From: Pampus argenteus
Lineage: Eukaryota > Chordata > Actinopteri > Scombriformes > Stromateidae
Assembly (NCBI GenBank): GCA_036937835.1
Contig: CM072876.1
Span: 2,956,001-3,020,000 of the forward strand
Reading direction: 5' to 3'
Length of the DNA: 64,000 nucleotides
Under the pieces are notes generated by a model. It was not told where the DNA came from and ran no database searches. It saw only the letters and a list, made by a program, of their open reading frames with translations. A program made the translations under genes and the position numbers. Of the stretch, positions 47,182 to 60,400 are shown in pieces (position 1 is the stretch's first letter; each line of letters begins with the position of its first letter).

Positions 47182-50139
47182 AACTGTCGTCTGCAGCTAC
47201 ACGATGAAGAGAAGCTCAACGGACGACTGCAGCATCAACTGGGCAGATAATGATCGACCACGGACTGTTTTTTTGTACACGTGTGCTGACTCAGTGTTTC
47301 TGTAGTGAATAAGTTAAAAATACACATGATGTGATTTGAAATGTTGAGAAAACACCTGGGTTCACTTTAAAGACCCTCTACACTGGCCTTTACTTCATTA
47401 TGTTTCAGTACTCAGGCTAAACAACACATGCATGTTGCTTTATGCTTATGGACACCTGAACCTCGAACATACGTGTCACTTTGTATGTTTGCATGGACAC
47501 GCAGACTAGAGCAGTTCCCAACCTGCAAAATGATTAACACCTTTTTAACACATTTTTGTGCTCTGTAAAAGTGAATTATTTATATATTTTAGGACATTTA
47601 CTTTTGCTTGTCATTATTAGAAAAGTGCGGACTACGTCTAATATAAACCAAAACATGTATTTTGTATTTGTGGACTAGGCCTCAGTGACAACAGCCACCT
47701 CATGGTCCCAAACTAAACATTTGAACATACACTTACTGAGCACTTTATTAAAAACATGTGTGCAATCTAATGCAACCGAACACAACAAGCTCTGCTATAA
47801 AATTTACTTTTATGAAGCTTTTACATTTTCAGTTTTTGTTAACATTGACAGAACGGTGATAATTCTACTTTATGTTTATTATTAAGGTTGTAGTGGGTGG
47901 TGGTGTACTGGAGTATGTTGTATTTAAAAGTGTTTCTTAACATTTTGTCTCCCTATCGTATGTTAAATAGGGTGGACAAAATGTTAGTAGGGCAAAAAAT
48001 GATTTCAGTTGGACTTTAAAAACAAGCACAGCCCCATTTTTTCTGTCATCAGAAATTAGCTGCAAACGTGTTTTTCAAAACAAACATGTCTGCCAGAAAA
48101 GGTTGGGATATGAGGTCTTTGTATGATCTGGAAACTCACAATATTCACTGGAAACTGGCAAAACCTGAGCACCCTGTGAATGCCAACAAAGTAGTGAGCG
48201 TATTTGAGATCAAGATTTAAGATTTAGCTGAAATGTATCGGATGTAATTTGAACAGATCTGATTGCTCATCTGCTACCTCGTCAATCACATCTTTGGCTC
48301 AGGTTTAGCTAAGTTTCGTTGTACCTTCTCTTTTAAAGAAGTCTAAATGTGAAGTTATATTTAGTGTAAATGCAACCTTTTCATGACTTAGAAGGCCCCA
48401 CGTCGTCATCATATTCTCTTGTCCAGTTTGTCGACTTCTTTTTATCTTTCTGAGTCAACAGATATGCTGATGATGTGGCTGCTTCTGTGGGGGAAAAAAA
48501 GCCCATTTTTTCTTTTCTTAATTTAAAATGTTAAATTGTCATTTATGTGTTCTGTTTCATGTTTGATAGCAAATACAACCTGTGTTGAATAAGAAAGCGT
48601 TTTCTTCATTATTTATTTATTTTTTAAATGAAATCAAAGAACGAGCAGAGGTGAGTGAAACATGGAATGCATTTATTCATGTGTTAGAGAGATCAGCGTT
48701 AGAAAAACGACAGGGGAGAAAGGCAGTGCTTCCCGAGGAATGTGTGGAGAGAAACAGATCGAAGCAAACGCAGGATATTTTCTTTTACATTTGAGGAAAT
48801 ATTTCCAGGCCATCGCTACGGTCTTAAAACCAGTACTGAGGTCTAAATCACGCCACACTTGGCAGTAACATGCATCCATACAGACTTCAAACTATATATT
48901 CAAATCCAGACTTTGTCTCGTTTGATTTTTCATGATTTTCCTGACTGCATTAATTAAACTTCATTTGTGGTTTGTAAGTTTTTGGTGGTGTATTTGGGGC
49001 ACACTTAAATCAGTGCAATTAAAATTGCAGTTCAAATCTTTTTTTTTTCTTTTTCTTCAGTGTACTGTAGGTGTTTGACGTCAGAGGTTGTGCCAGCAAG
49101 AGCAGAAAACAGCAGATCTAAAGAAAAACCAACAGGAGAATAACAATGTTTCATGTTGAGGTGAGAAAAAGCATCTTTATCAGAGTAGTAAAGCTTATCA
49201 GAATAAGTGTTATTGGTCGATTACAGCGACAACAACAGTCTGCTTTGAACATCTCAAAAATCTGTTAGCGGTCTTCAGCTCTTAAAATAGTCTGATGCAA
49301 GTTAGACAGTTACTTTAAAAAGCAAAAATGCTTTTAAACGGCGATTCAAGTTCACCTCTTGATCTGACAACGGAAAGAGTCGTCACTGAAATGTGCAGGC
49401 GTTTCCCTCCTGCAGTGAAACCGTTTCTGGGAACTACAAACAAGGTCGGCTATTACCGTTTATATCATGAATTATGAATCTGTGAAGGCTTTATATTTGT
49501 GAAAGAGATTTTTAAACTTTGTGACATTGTCATGAAAGGTCGACGGGCCGAGACTAATGAGCATGAACAATGTGAAGTCAACCCTGGAAGCTATGCAGAT
49601 TGCTCAAACAAAGCTTCCTGTCTTTGCTGTCTTGTTTGCAGACCTTCAGTGTATCTCAGGTGCATCCGTTCATCGATTTGTAAGCCTGCTTTCCTGCATG
49701 TTAATGCCGTTTGTAAAGGGGAAACGCAACTTTTTGACAAGACAGGTATTCATGCTTTCAAACAATCCAATTCACCTTCGAGTTGTGCAGAGCGTCACAG
49801 AAAATAGGAAGCGTAGAAACACACTCGGAGCAGGCGTGACGTCACAACAGATTGTCTTGAAATGTTTTATGTACGAGGCGAAAGAGGCCCGATGTTTTCG
49901 ATTAGTTTGCATGATTTATTGCTTCTCTTAACAATCTCACACATGCCCGAGCCAATGAAGTAGAAACTGTTCTTTCAAAAATACATTTTTACATTCCAGT
50001 TTGAGTATCGCTGTTGGCTGCACATACTGTACTTGCTGTATAGAAAATATTCAGTGTAGTCTGAAGGTTCCAGTTGAGTACCAGTGTTAATGTACAGAGT
50101 TAATGCTCTCACACAGCAGAGAAATCTGAGATAATACAA
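47182..50139. other. Convergent interval: impg1 3' UTR and intergenic DNA
   Basis: About 3 kb of AT-rich DNA between the impg1 stop and the presumed myo6 3' end. The first part must be impg1 3' UTR. The only candidate polyadenylation signal nearby is ATTAAA at 47747. No further open frame looks coding. Confidence 0.5.
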
Positions 50140-51226
50140 ATGTGTAAACATTTTCTGGAATCAAATGACTTTATTCATCAGGCAGCCAAATGGAGTGATT
50201 TATTTTTTCAAGTTAGTGAAAATGTGTGAAACTACTTTAGGAATCACTGCGTTGGCTATTATGGTTATGTTTCCTCATGTAAAAAGATCAAATTTTAAAC
50301 ATAAAGATGGTATGAACGACTGCTTTCAAACAGCCCACATAGAAGTGCATCTAAACTGTTGCATAATTAATTCACATTTTCCTGTTTTGCTTAATTCACA
50401 GAGCTAAATTAATGCTCTGGCCACAAAAGAAAAAAACAAAACAAAAAAATACAACGGCGTCTCAACCTCAAACATTTTTGGACCTTTCTCATTAGCTTAC
50501 ACATTTAATCACACATAATGAAGAGAAAAAGAGGAATCACTACATGAACAAAATCAACGAGGTTTCAAGTTACATTCGGTTCGAAAGACAAAAGAAAAAA
50601 AAAAAAGTAAGTAATTAGCAAATATTTGACTGAATTACGAGTGCAGTCACAAGGAAAAATCTGACACTCATGCAGCTCTACCTCACGGTGAGAGCTGGAT
50701 TCCTTGTGCAAGTTTTTTGCCCTGTAAAACCACACGAAAACAATGTAAACAGCAGGTTGCACCAGCTAGCTGTTAAGATGGAAGCGACACACCAGTGAGA
50801 CTTGAGTGTAATAATAAGGAATGCATAATCACAGAGAGATTTTCTGGTTTGGGGAGGCAGCTTAAAGAAGTCCTACTTACGGCAATTAAACCCTGTTAAA
50901 GTAGTATTAAGGCCTCGTAGTTAGACTTGCAGAAATATTACAGAGAACATAATTCCTTGGAAAACAACCGGATGTAATCATTGTGTTTGATTTTTTTTCT
51001 GCATAGGGTTCAATGCAAAACTTCCCTCCCCTCGCCCCCCCTTCGAGGAACTGAAAGCCAGCAAGAACAAAAAAAAGAAAAACAAAAGGACAATTGAGAG
51101 AAATCGCTGTTCAGGTGAATGCCCTGTAGTCAGAACCTGGTGCAGTGCGCTCAGACGCCCTCCGTGTTAGGTAGCTGCTGCATTCGTCCCTTTGTTCGCA
51201 GTGAGAGGTTTCAGCCTCGGCCTCCC
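50140..51226 (-). other. myo6: Probable myo6 3' UTR
   Basis: AT-rich sequence after the myo6 stop. On the minus strand AATAAA occurs at 50170-50175 and again near 50200, which would place cleavage around 50150. Other AATAAA motifs farther on (near 49915) could extend it. The end is inferred from the motif only. Confidence 0.35.
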
Positions 51227-51426
51227 TCACTTGAGCATGCTCTGCAGCATGGCCGTGGCGTAGGTGGGTCGCGCCTGCCGGCTCTCGATGGCGGTGCGGA
51301 GGTAGTGGATCCCGCCGCAGCGCTCCCAGATCTCCTCAAACTGCCGGGGGAGGATCTCGGCTCCCCTCTTCCTCGACAGACCCGTCTCCTCCAGACTCAG
51401 CTCACACATCTCCATGTCGTCCTTTC
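51227..51426 (-). CDS. myo6: myo6 terminal coding exon
   Basis: Encodes KDDMEMCELSLEETGLSRKR, the GAEILPRQFEEIWERCGG block and the invariant C-terminus, with TGA at 51229-51227. The acceptor is CGTTTTACAG. This is the native end of myosin VI, not a truncation. Confidence 0.97.
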
Positions 51427-54400
51427 CTGTAAAACGAAGCATCACAGATTTTCATTAGAAGACACGGGACAAGTTTGGACTTTGCTGTTATGTAAGACGT
51501 GTGCAACTAAACATATTTTTAAAAAAAACCCTCCTCAGCCCACAGACGTTTATAATCTTCAAGTGTCAACAAAAGTGGAGAAAAATGTAGGAGTCGTTTT
51601 TAACTTCATTTACTTGTATTGTATTTTCTATACTTTGAATTCTCCTGGGTATAAAATGTGATGTATAAATAAATATAAAATGAATATATGTACGTCTTAA
51701 ACTCTCTCTGCTACTACACATGAAGTAATCTGATGTAGCATGACTAAGCATTTCTGGCACATTTGTCACTGTCATGAGTCTTGAAATCTAACGTCCTCGT
51801 GGGAAAACTTCACAAATCCTGATTTATGAGTCATACCGGACATCCAACACGGGACTCCTTAAAACTAGAAGTCACCGTCTTTATCGCTGTCCCGCTGTGA
51901 ACCGCCTGACTGTGCATTACGACCAGAGACGACGATGATAAATCTGCTGCGCTGTCACCAAGTCAAACTCCTGAACATTTATTAAACTCGACCGATGACG
52001 TGCTGCTTTTGATTTATTGTGTTTCTGTTGCTGTGAGAGATTCATCGATTTCGCCCCACATACGGCCTTTTTTCCCCCCCAATTCATTTTAAGCTGTTTA
52101 TTATTTCATTTCATCAATTTAAAGCTCTCCAACAAAGCGAATAAGCATATGTCAAACCATACTTAAAGAATATTAAGGGCATTTTTTTTGTGAATTTCTA
52201 TGAAAACAGCTGGTTAAGGGCGTGTCTTCATCCATTTATGGATAACTGGTAGTAGAAGTGAGGTTGCTCAGTGATTTATAAAACCAGAACCTTTATAAAT
52301 CTAATGAAAACAATGTGTATATTTCATATTTCTGGCTCACACACAGTTTTAGTCGTGAATCTCTTGTATACATCCAGATCTCTGAAGCTAACAGCTACTT
52401 CTACACTTCTGAACTAACTGAGATGTTTTCTATCCATTACGTCTACGATCGTTGCAGGTTAAGACATAAAATCAACTTCACACATTGATTTTTTTTCCCC
52501 CTTCTATCCTCAACCTGCCTTCATTAATACTTCCATGCATTTGTCAATTAATCCTCCAATCCCCCTTTTATCCAACTTCTAATCCCCTCCCTCCATCTTT
52601 CCTCCTCCCGTCCTTTCATACTTGCACCACATCTTCGTGTTGCACTGACCTGCCACCAGCAGGATGGGGTGTTTATCGGGGTGCAGCTCCATCTGTCTGG
52701 CGATCCAGGGCCCGTCGAAGTGAGCGTACCACCAGCCCTTCTTCTTACCCTGAGGGTCTTTGTACTGGTCACCTGGCCGTATGAACGGGATGCGGAAGTA
52801 GCGCTGCTGCCGGTTCATGGCCACCTCGTACTGCCGGGCCGGTATTGGTGGGGCCGGGTTCTGCTGGGCTGTTTTTGGATGGGAAAATTTAAAAAAAAAA
52901 AGTTAGGTGGCTTCATGAACTGATAACCAATCAGGAGCGAGGGGCCATGTTTACATGCAGCCTGGCCTTATTCCTGTTTACCAACCTGTGTATGAACCTT
53001 ACAGACGTATTGCAAAACAAACCAACAACCCTGTAATGTGTAGTGCTGCGTTTTAGTGACGTCAGATGGTCGAAAACTACCTTAAAGCAACTCTGAGTCA
53101 AGATATTTACGTTTTGGTGGATTCTCGATGGAAAAGAAAGACTGACGTGACAAACTTGCTATCCAACTCACTGCGACCTATCAGACAAATCCAAATTAGC
53201 GATAGATGCTCAACACGCTGCAACTTAAAGAGAACCCATGAAAACAGACGCAGAAACTTAGCTTCCCATTCTGTTGGCATGCAGTGAATGCAACATTAAC
53301 CCTTGTGGTGTCTAGTCTCAGAGTCTCGTTCCTAGATTTCTGCAACGATCTAATGTCATAGAAAGACTTAACAGCATCTTGGCTTTGCAGAAACAATCTC
53401 CTTGTTACCCGTGATGACCCACAAATCTGCTGCAAACAGTTTACATGTGAGACTGTGACCTACGAGCGCTGGAATATTAAGACTTTTCACCTGAACCGAA
53501 GCATTAATGCAGACCAGTAAAATTAAAAAGCTTTTAATGTGAATTTCTGCAACTGTTGATACACAGGCGAGCGTACTGGAATAAGGCAAAAACAAACAAA
53601 AAAACATCAGAAACATGGAACAGAGGATCAAATTGCCACAACCAGGTTGAAAGATTGTGATTTATTCCTTTCAAACATCCTTTCAGCGGGAACTTTTCTT
53701 CCCAAGAGTCCCAGCGAACACGCTGCATGTAAACATTACATCCCGCTCTGCTCTGCTCGGATCGGGTTTGAATAATGAGCCGTTTGCTTGGTCTCCGTGT
53801 TTAAACTGTAGTCAGAGTCCTGCTATTAGAGCTGGAGCAGGGTCAGCGCAGATCACAGCGGTGCTGATGAGAGCGAGGAAATAAGCGAGACGTGAAGCAC
53901 AGCAGGTGTTTATGAAGGGCTTTGCATACTCATGTGAAACATAAAAAGGTTGCATCTTTCTACAAGGTGGAGCGTAAAATAAGGATCTACAGAGATGGAG
54001 GAAGCTTTGCTGCGTAATAAAGAGACTCGGGCTGCAGTTTGTTGAATTAGTTCATTGCAAAAACATTCATTTTAATCAAGTCATTTCTTGTATTTAGCTT
54101 TATAAAGCAGGAAATGTGTTAAGCGACATAAATCTACTTGTTTGCAGTGCAGTTTTCTTGATCTGCGTACGTGTATGTTGAAAGAAACGGTCTTACAGCT
54201 TACAGGAAAACCGAATCCAAGATTTAAACACCTTGTTAAAATGAGTTTTTGCAGCGGCTGCAAACTCAAAAGGCAACAACATCCTTCCACCGTCACCAAC
54301 AAAATGCCGTCTTCACACACACCCAACACGTCGAATTGAAAAGTGTCTCCGAACTTTAAACAGCATCAGATTTAGAATCAGCTACTAGTATGAATATAAT

Positions 54401-57400
54401 AATATCTCTGCAACAGCAACCGGTTTAAAGGCAGATTAGTAGTCTGGTGCTTTTTACTTATATCATGATGCATCTAAACTCTTCATTAAGTCAGAGGTGA
54501 ACTGGGTGAAGCGTCTGCTCTCTGCTTGAACGACGACACCTTTACAACGTTTCTGTTTCCATCAGCGGGTGCGGCGGGCCTTTTCCTCCCGTCACGCTCC
54601 TGTAAACGTGACGCTATCATCTGCCGCCAAACACAACCCGGGCAAACTGCCCTGAAAGCCGTCTGTCCTTTTTTTTCCCCTCCTTTTTTTTTTCTTTGTG
54701 AATTCCTCGTGTTCCTCAGCAGCCTTGAGAGCTCGGAGGAATTAACTCGACTCTTTATCAAAGCGCTATAGCTGTCTGGAAGGCATCTCACAAATGGACG
54801 AGAGCTGACACCTATGCACCGGTCATAAAGACGAAGAAGCAGGTTCGTAATAATCTCTTCCACACACATCTTAATAAAAGCAGCGGTTGCCATGGAAATC
54901 CATCCACCTTCTCTTATTTTGTGTCATTTTCCCATCAAACAGAGCAGCATGAAACACACACACACACACACACTCGAAGTCCGACAGCGAGCCCAGTTAA
55001 AAGCAGACCTCTGCCATGTTGGGGGGGGGTTAATAAGGGAGGATGTAGCTCTGCAGTTAGTAGCGTTACACACTGGAGGACCACTTACATGCTTTTTTCA
55101 CAGGAGGCGCATGATCTGAAAGTAAACATGCCAGGTTACACAGACGTGTGCTGCAGGAAGTGATGCAACACAGCAGCAACTTTTGACAAACAATGAATCA
55201 TGAATCAGACGAGAGATATAAAAATAAATTAAGATCAACACGAGTCTTATTCTTCCTTCTTCTTTATTCGACGTGTACGGATGAAGATCTTGTTTGTTTG
55301 TTTGTTTGGGTTCGTTTGTTTCAGATTTCCTCACGTTTTCCAGCAGCCTCTAAACAGCTCCAGATATCACTGCATCAGTGGTGAAGATATATATATATAT
55401 ATTATATATTATATGACGTATTACACATATCTGAGACCTTTGTTACATATCATCCCCCCTGACATTTCTCCCTCTCTCAGTCGTGGATTATAAAAAAAAA
55501 AGGGGAAAAAAGCAAAATGAGCCTCAGTTTATAGTCTTAACATGTAGCAAATTTATATATTTATAGATTCAAATCTGAGATTATTTTCTGGGTTATTTAA
55601 TTAAGAAAAGCAAAACAATGTCTACCTGAACAGAAAGGTGGTTTTATATTTACATCTTAAAATAGTGTCACTCAGCTGTTGTTTTTTATGATATGATGTT
55701 ATGCGAGTCAAAGGTCAACATGTTGCCTTCACACACAGACTCTCATTAATAATAATAATAAAGTGCCGCGTGTGTCGCGTGTTCACGAAGTCGCTCGGCA
55801 GCAGCTCGTCTCTCACTGACGAGACGATGAAGGATGAAAGTAGGTGTGTGGGCTTGCAGTCCAATCGGTAGTCTCAGCAGATAAACTCCAAATAAGAGCT
55901 CTCGTTGTCGTCATGACAACTCAACAAAGAAAGATGAGGCCGCGGCGGCGGAGAGTCCATTTGTTCCCGGTGATTGAACATCGTCTGGACTCAGAGCAAC
56001 AAGGACAGGTTGAGACTGACGGAACGACAAAGTGCCTGCGGACTTCCTCTTCAAGATGTCTTTTTCTTTTTTTTGAGATCACGACAGCTGATCAATGACT
56101 TAAACGATAAACGTTCTGGCTCTCGGATGATCGGTGAGGTTGTCGGCTGTCTTGCTGTTCGAGATGTTCCCACTTCGAGGATTCGGTCATTTTGTTTTGT
56201 ATGAACTTTACTGGAATTTTTGTGCATTTTTTTTTTTATACATTTTTCATGCATGATTGTGGACATGAACAAAAAACAAATGGGTGAGAAAATCACTTGT
56301 CTTGTAAAGTCTTGAATACAGTAAGTAGCAGAGAACTGTGTTTGTACTCTTAAGAAAGTAAATGAAGCATAAAGAGAAACATTAGATGAAATATTTTAAA
56401 CCCCACAATGATTTGAAACGTGAATATAAGTCTGCGTTGTGCTGTAACGTACCGTAGTCAGTGATGGATTTGGGCGCTCGCTGCTCCGTCTCCGTGTTTC
56501 TCTTCTTGTTCTTTGACTTCCAGGCGTGGTAAACTTTGAGCCGGCGGTGAAACTCCTCCCTGCAGGCGGCCAGCAGCTCGATGTCTGGAGACGACAGATT
56601 TGGAAAATTATACCAATAAATAAATAAATAAATAAATACCTGTACTGCAAGAAAATACAGGACAACATGCTCAAATTCTGTTTTTCTATTTACCGCTTCG
56701 TATTAGTTTTAGTATTTAATATATTTTTCTGATCTGTTTTATCTTGTGATATAACTGTTGTTTCACTGTCCGCTCTAATTTCAGATTTATTTCTGGTTCT
56801 GTCAGACTGTGTTGATGTGTTGAGATGTGTCAGCATTTCTTACACTGACAAATCTTTCCATCACTTGCTCTGACAGACACTATTTTTGACTGCAGGAACT
56901 TGCATGCTGGAAAGCGTTACCATGGCGACCGGCGACCGCGAGCTATCACCACCAGCGGCCTGATTGCTGGTCGTCGCGCTCTCCAGTTTCTCTACGACGT
57001 CTATTTTAACGACCTAACCGGACTGTGAAAAGAACATTGGAAGAACCTTGTGTGGAAACGTTATTGGTTCATTTGGTTTGTCCAATAACAACATACACAA
57101 AACTACAGACTCATGAGAGGCCAGAGACTCATGACTCCTCTATATGTGCAATCCTTAACACTGTGTTTATATTTAAATTTAACACTTATTTCTTCTGAAA
57201 ATGCAGTCGATGTAAATGCTGTCCCATTATTTAATGTGGTTTAACTACAAATAAAAATGTACTTGTACTTCGGGAACCAGTGGTTTAAAATATCAGCATG
57301 TAGTATATGTGGACAACAATAAAACCAGTGATAAACTGTTAAACCTCACACAATTATTGACAGACGCATCCTCTTTGTGTTCATTTATCCCATAAACTGT

Positions 57401-60400
57401 CAGCATTCATTAAAATGTTAATCAATACAGCACACAAACACACAGACAAAAGAAGCTTTACATCGCCCCCGAGCACAAAGATAAAACACATTTCATCCGA
57501 ATGATTCAGATAAACGACTTTAGGAAGAGAAAAAAGCTAAATAGAAACAACACACATTCAATTTATCATCTGAGCGGAGGGCTAACAGCGTGCACTGAGA
57601 TGCCTAATGCACACTAAGTGCTGTGCTAACATCAACTGAGCAAAAATACTTCGGAGGCAGACAAATGGTGAGAAAAAAAAAAAAAAAAAAACTTAATGTG
57701 CCGAGCTGAAATCACTACAGAATAAACACGGTGTCAAAAAGGCCTCGCCGCTGTTTGTTCGACGTTTATTCTGCTGCAGCAGATCATCACGGGCGAGCGG
57801 CGGACGTGAGCACATCAGTATTCAATCTCCTCCTCTGTCTGGGAGGTGAGCGGCCTGTTAACAGCTAACCGAGTCATTTCTGTGTGATAATGTGCGGCTG
57901 CCCGCAGGCTCCGACTCTCCCTACATTAATTTCTCGGCTGCCGCTGGCCGACGGTCATGGCCAAGCGCCTCATCCTCCATCCTACCTGCTGCGTGGATAA
58001 GGACAGGTGAGCTCTCAGGTTAAACTCAATATTATAGGAGGAAAGTGGTCGATATTCTCCCCTTGGCTCTTTTATTGACCTTTACCTGACCTCCATTTTT
58101 GAGGAAGGAATATTTGTAATTCTACTGCAAGGAAGCTGCATTTCTGACCTTTGACCTCTTTATGTTGTTTTAAAACTGATTTGTTTATTTCGACTGTTGT
58201 TACCAGTGGTAGAAAAAGGTAGAGTACAAGTAAAACAATTTCTTAAAGCGAGAACTCAACATATTCGATAACTTGCTGAGAGATAGATGAAAAGATCACT
58301 GTTGTATGCTAAAAATGAAGCTGTTGCTTAGCTTAGCTTAGCTTAGCATAACATAGCATAGCATAGCATAGCATAGCATAGCATAGCATAGCATAGCATA
58401 AAGACTGGAAACGGGGAGAAACAGCTAGCCTAGCTCTGTCTAAAGGTAACAATCTTTGGCTACAAGTACATTTAATGCTCACAAATATTTTAAATTGTGT
58501 TTGTTTAATCCCTACAAAAAACAACAGGAGGGTGAAAATAACATTCAGGACTATTTCTTGGCCAGCAGTGACTTCCTGGGATTTCTACTGGTTGCCTGAC
58601 GAGACTCCTCGACTTCCTACTACATTGTAAATTTCTCAACGAACATCAGTACAAAGTCAAGAGGCCGTGATATGCAGCAGAGCTAGCCAAACGGAACCGC
58701 ATCCCCCCACACGTGCTCCGTGGCGTCCGTCTTACACAGAACTACTCTCTGGAGAGTGAAAACGTGATTGCTGTTATTAGTCTTTGGAGCCATTTCTGAG
58801 CGAACTAATGTGACGAAACTCTTCATGATGAAGGAACATGTCAACCCAGCGCAGCGGTTCAGCTCATTGACTTGTGTTTAATGGGATTTGTTGACAAGAC
58901 AAATGTAGAAAATCACCAGCCATATTCTTTAAACTTGACAGCTTGTGCCATATCTTCTGTATATTAATGCCGCCTCTCGATACACTGCGACTGTGACCTT
59001 TCAACCTAATGTTGCTTATCTGCAGACCAAAGCCTTTTTCTACAGATGTGAAGTGTTTTGAAACATTTCATTTTTTAACATTAATATAAATTTAGAAAAT
59101 TGACTGAGCAACCGTGTAATAATTACTGTACAAAGTGGTATTTTTGCGTGTCTCATAATATAATATATGCAGCATAGAAATCAATAAGAGGTCATGGATA
59201 GTCTCAGCTATTAGTCTCACCTTTTATCATAACAATCCTGATATTTGTAAATGATTCAGTAACACTAAATATTTACATGAACCACCTTTAAACTGCCCTG
59301 GATTATAATGTCAAATGCATTTTAGATGTCAGTGTAAAGGTTAAACAGTCTGCGGCTCTCCGTTACACCGTGTGTTACCACCGTATTGCCGTACTTTGTT
59401 GGATAAATCAATATGCAGGGAACAACTGTAGTACCATCATGATGGGTTTTGTTAAGAGAGTTGTACTCTGTTCTGCTCGACCAACGTGACAGAAGTGGTC
59501 AGAAAATATGGCAGCTTTTTACAAAAATAAAGTGGTTTGGAAAGTGAGCTTTGGCAAACATTTTTGTCAAATCTGTCCACTTGCTAGAAATGAGAGGAGT
59601 GAACACTTCACACAGAACAATCAACGTACTGGTGATTTAGCTTCCTGTAGAGTCGAACCCACAGCAGGGATAAAAATGATTCAGTTTGCTGAAAGAAGTT
59701 TCTGGCCCGACGGGACACTTAATGAAGTTAAGTTCATTAATTACAACTTTACTTCATTAAAACTTTGATACTTCTTAAGTGGAAATTTCGGCCTGATGAA
59801 GCTGTTAGAGAAAAGCAACCAAAGACGTTAGCATTAATCCTCTGAGGGCCATGAATGTGAAGGAACCAAAGCGAAAGAGTAATTGAATCAAACCGTTGTA
59901 TCCTCTGGGGAAAATGATTATACTCAACAAGTTTCATACCAATCTGATGGTTTTTTATATTTTGGCCTCATGAAGCTGCTTGAGAAAAGCCGACAAAGAC
60001 ATTAACATTCATCCTCTGAGGGCCAAGAATATTCTCATCAAACTTGAGGAAATAAGGCCATTCATTTTTCGGCATGTGATGCCATAAACCCAAGCAGTTT
60101 TTTTAGGTTTTGATCTGATCTGAAGGAACTGGCGATGAGTAATTAAATCAAACCGATTCATCCTCTAGGGAGCATGAATGTACTCAACATTTGAATTTGA
60201 TATTTCAAGCAGAAGATTTGGCCTGATAGTGGTGCTGGAGGAAAGCCATCAAAAACATACAAATAGATATATTTAGATAGATCCCCTGAGGATCAACCTC
60301 TGAAGAAATCTGCCGATGGTGCAAAGTGTTTATCAAGGGAAAATCTTGACCTAAAAACATACCTGAATGAAAATGAAGTTCATTAAAATTCTGTTCATCC

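Noticed and set aside
54486..54893. 135-codon minus frame in a myo6 intron
   Set aside because: No recognisable domain, ends with low-complexity Lys/Gly, and splicing it in is not needed for the myo6 phase.
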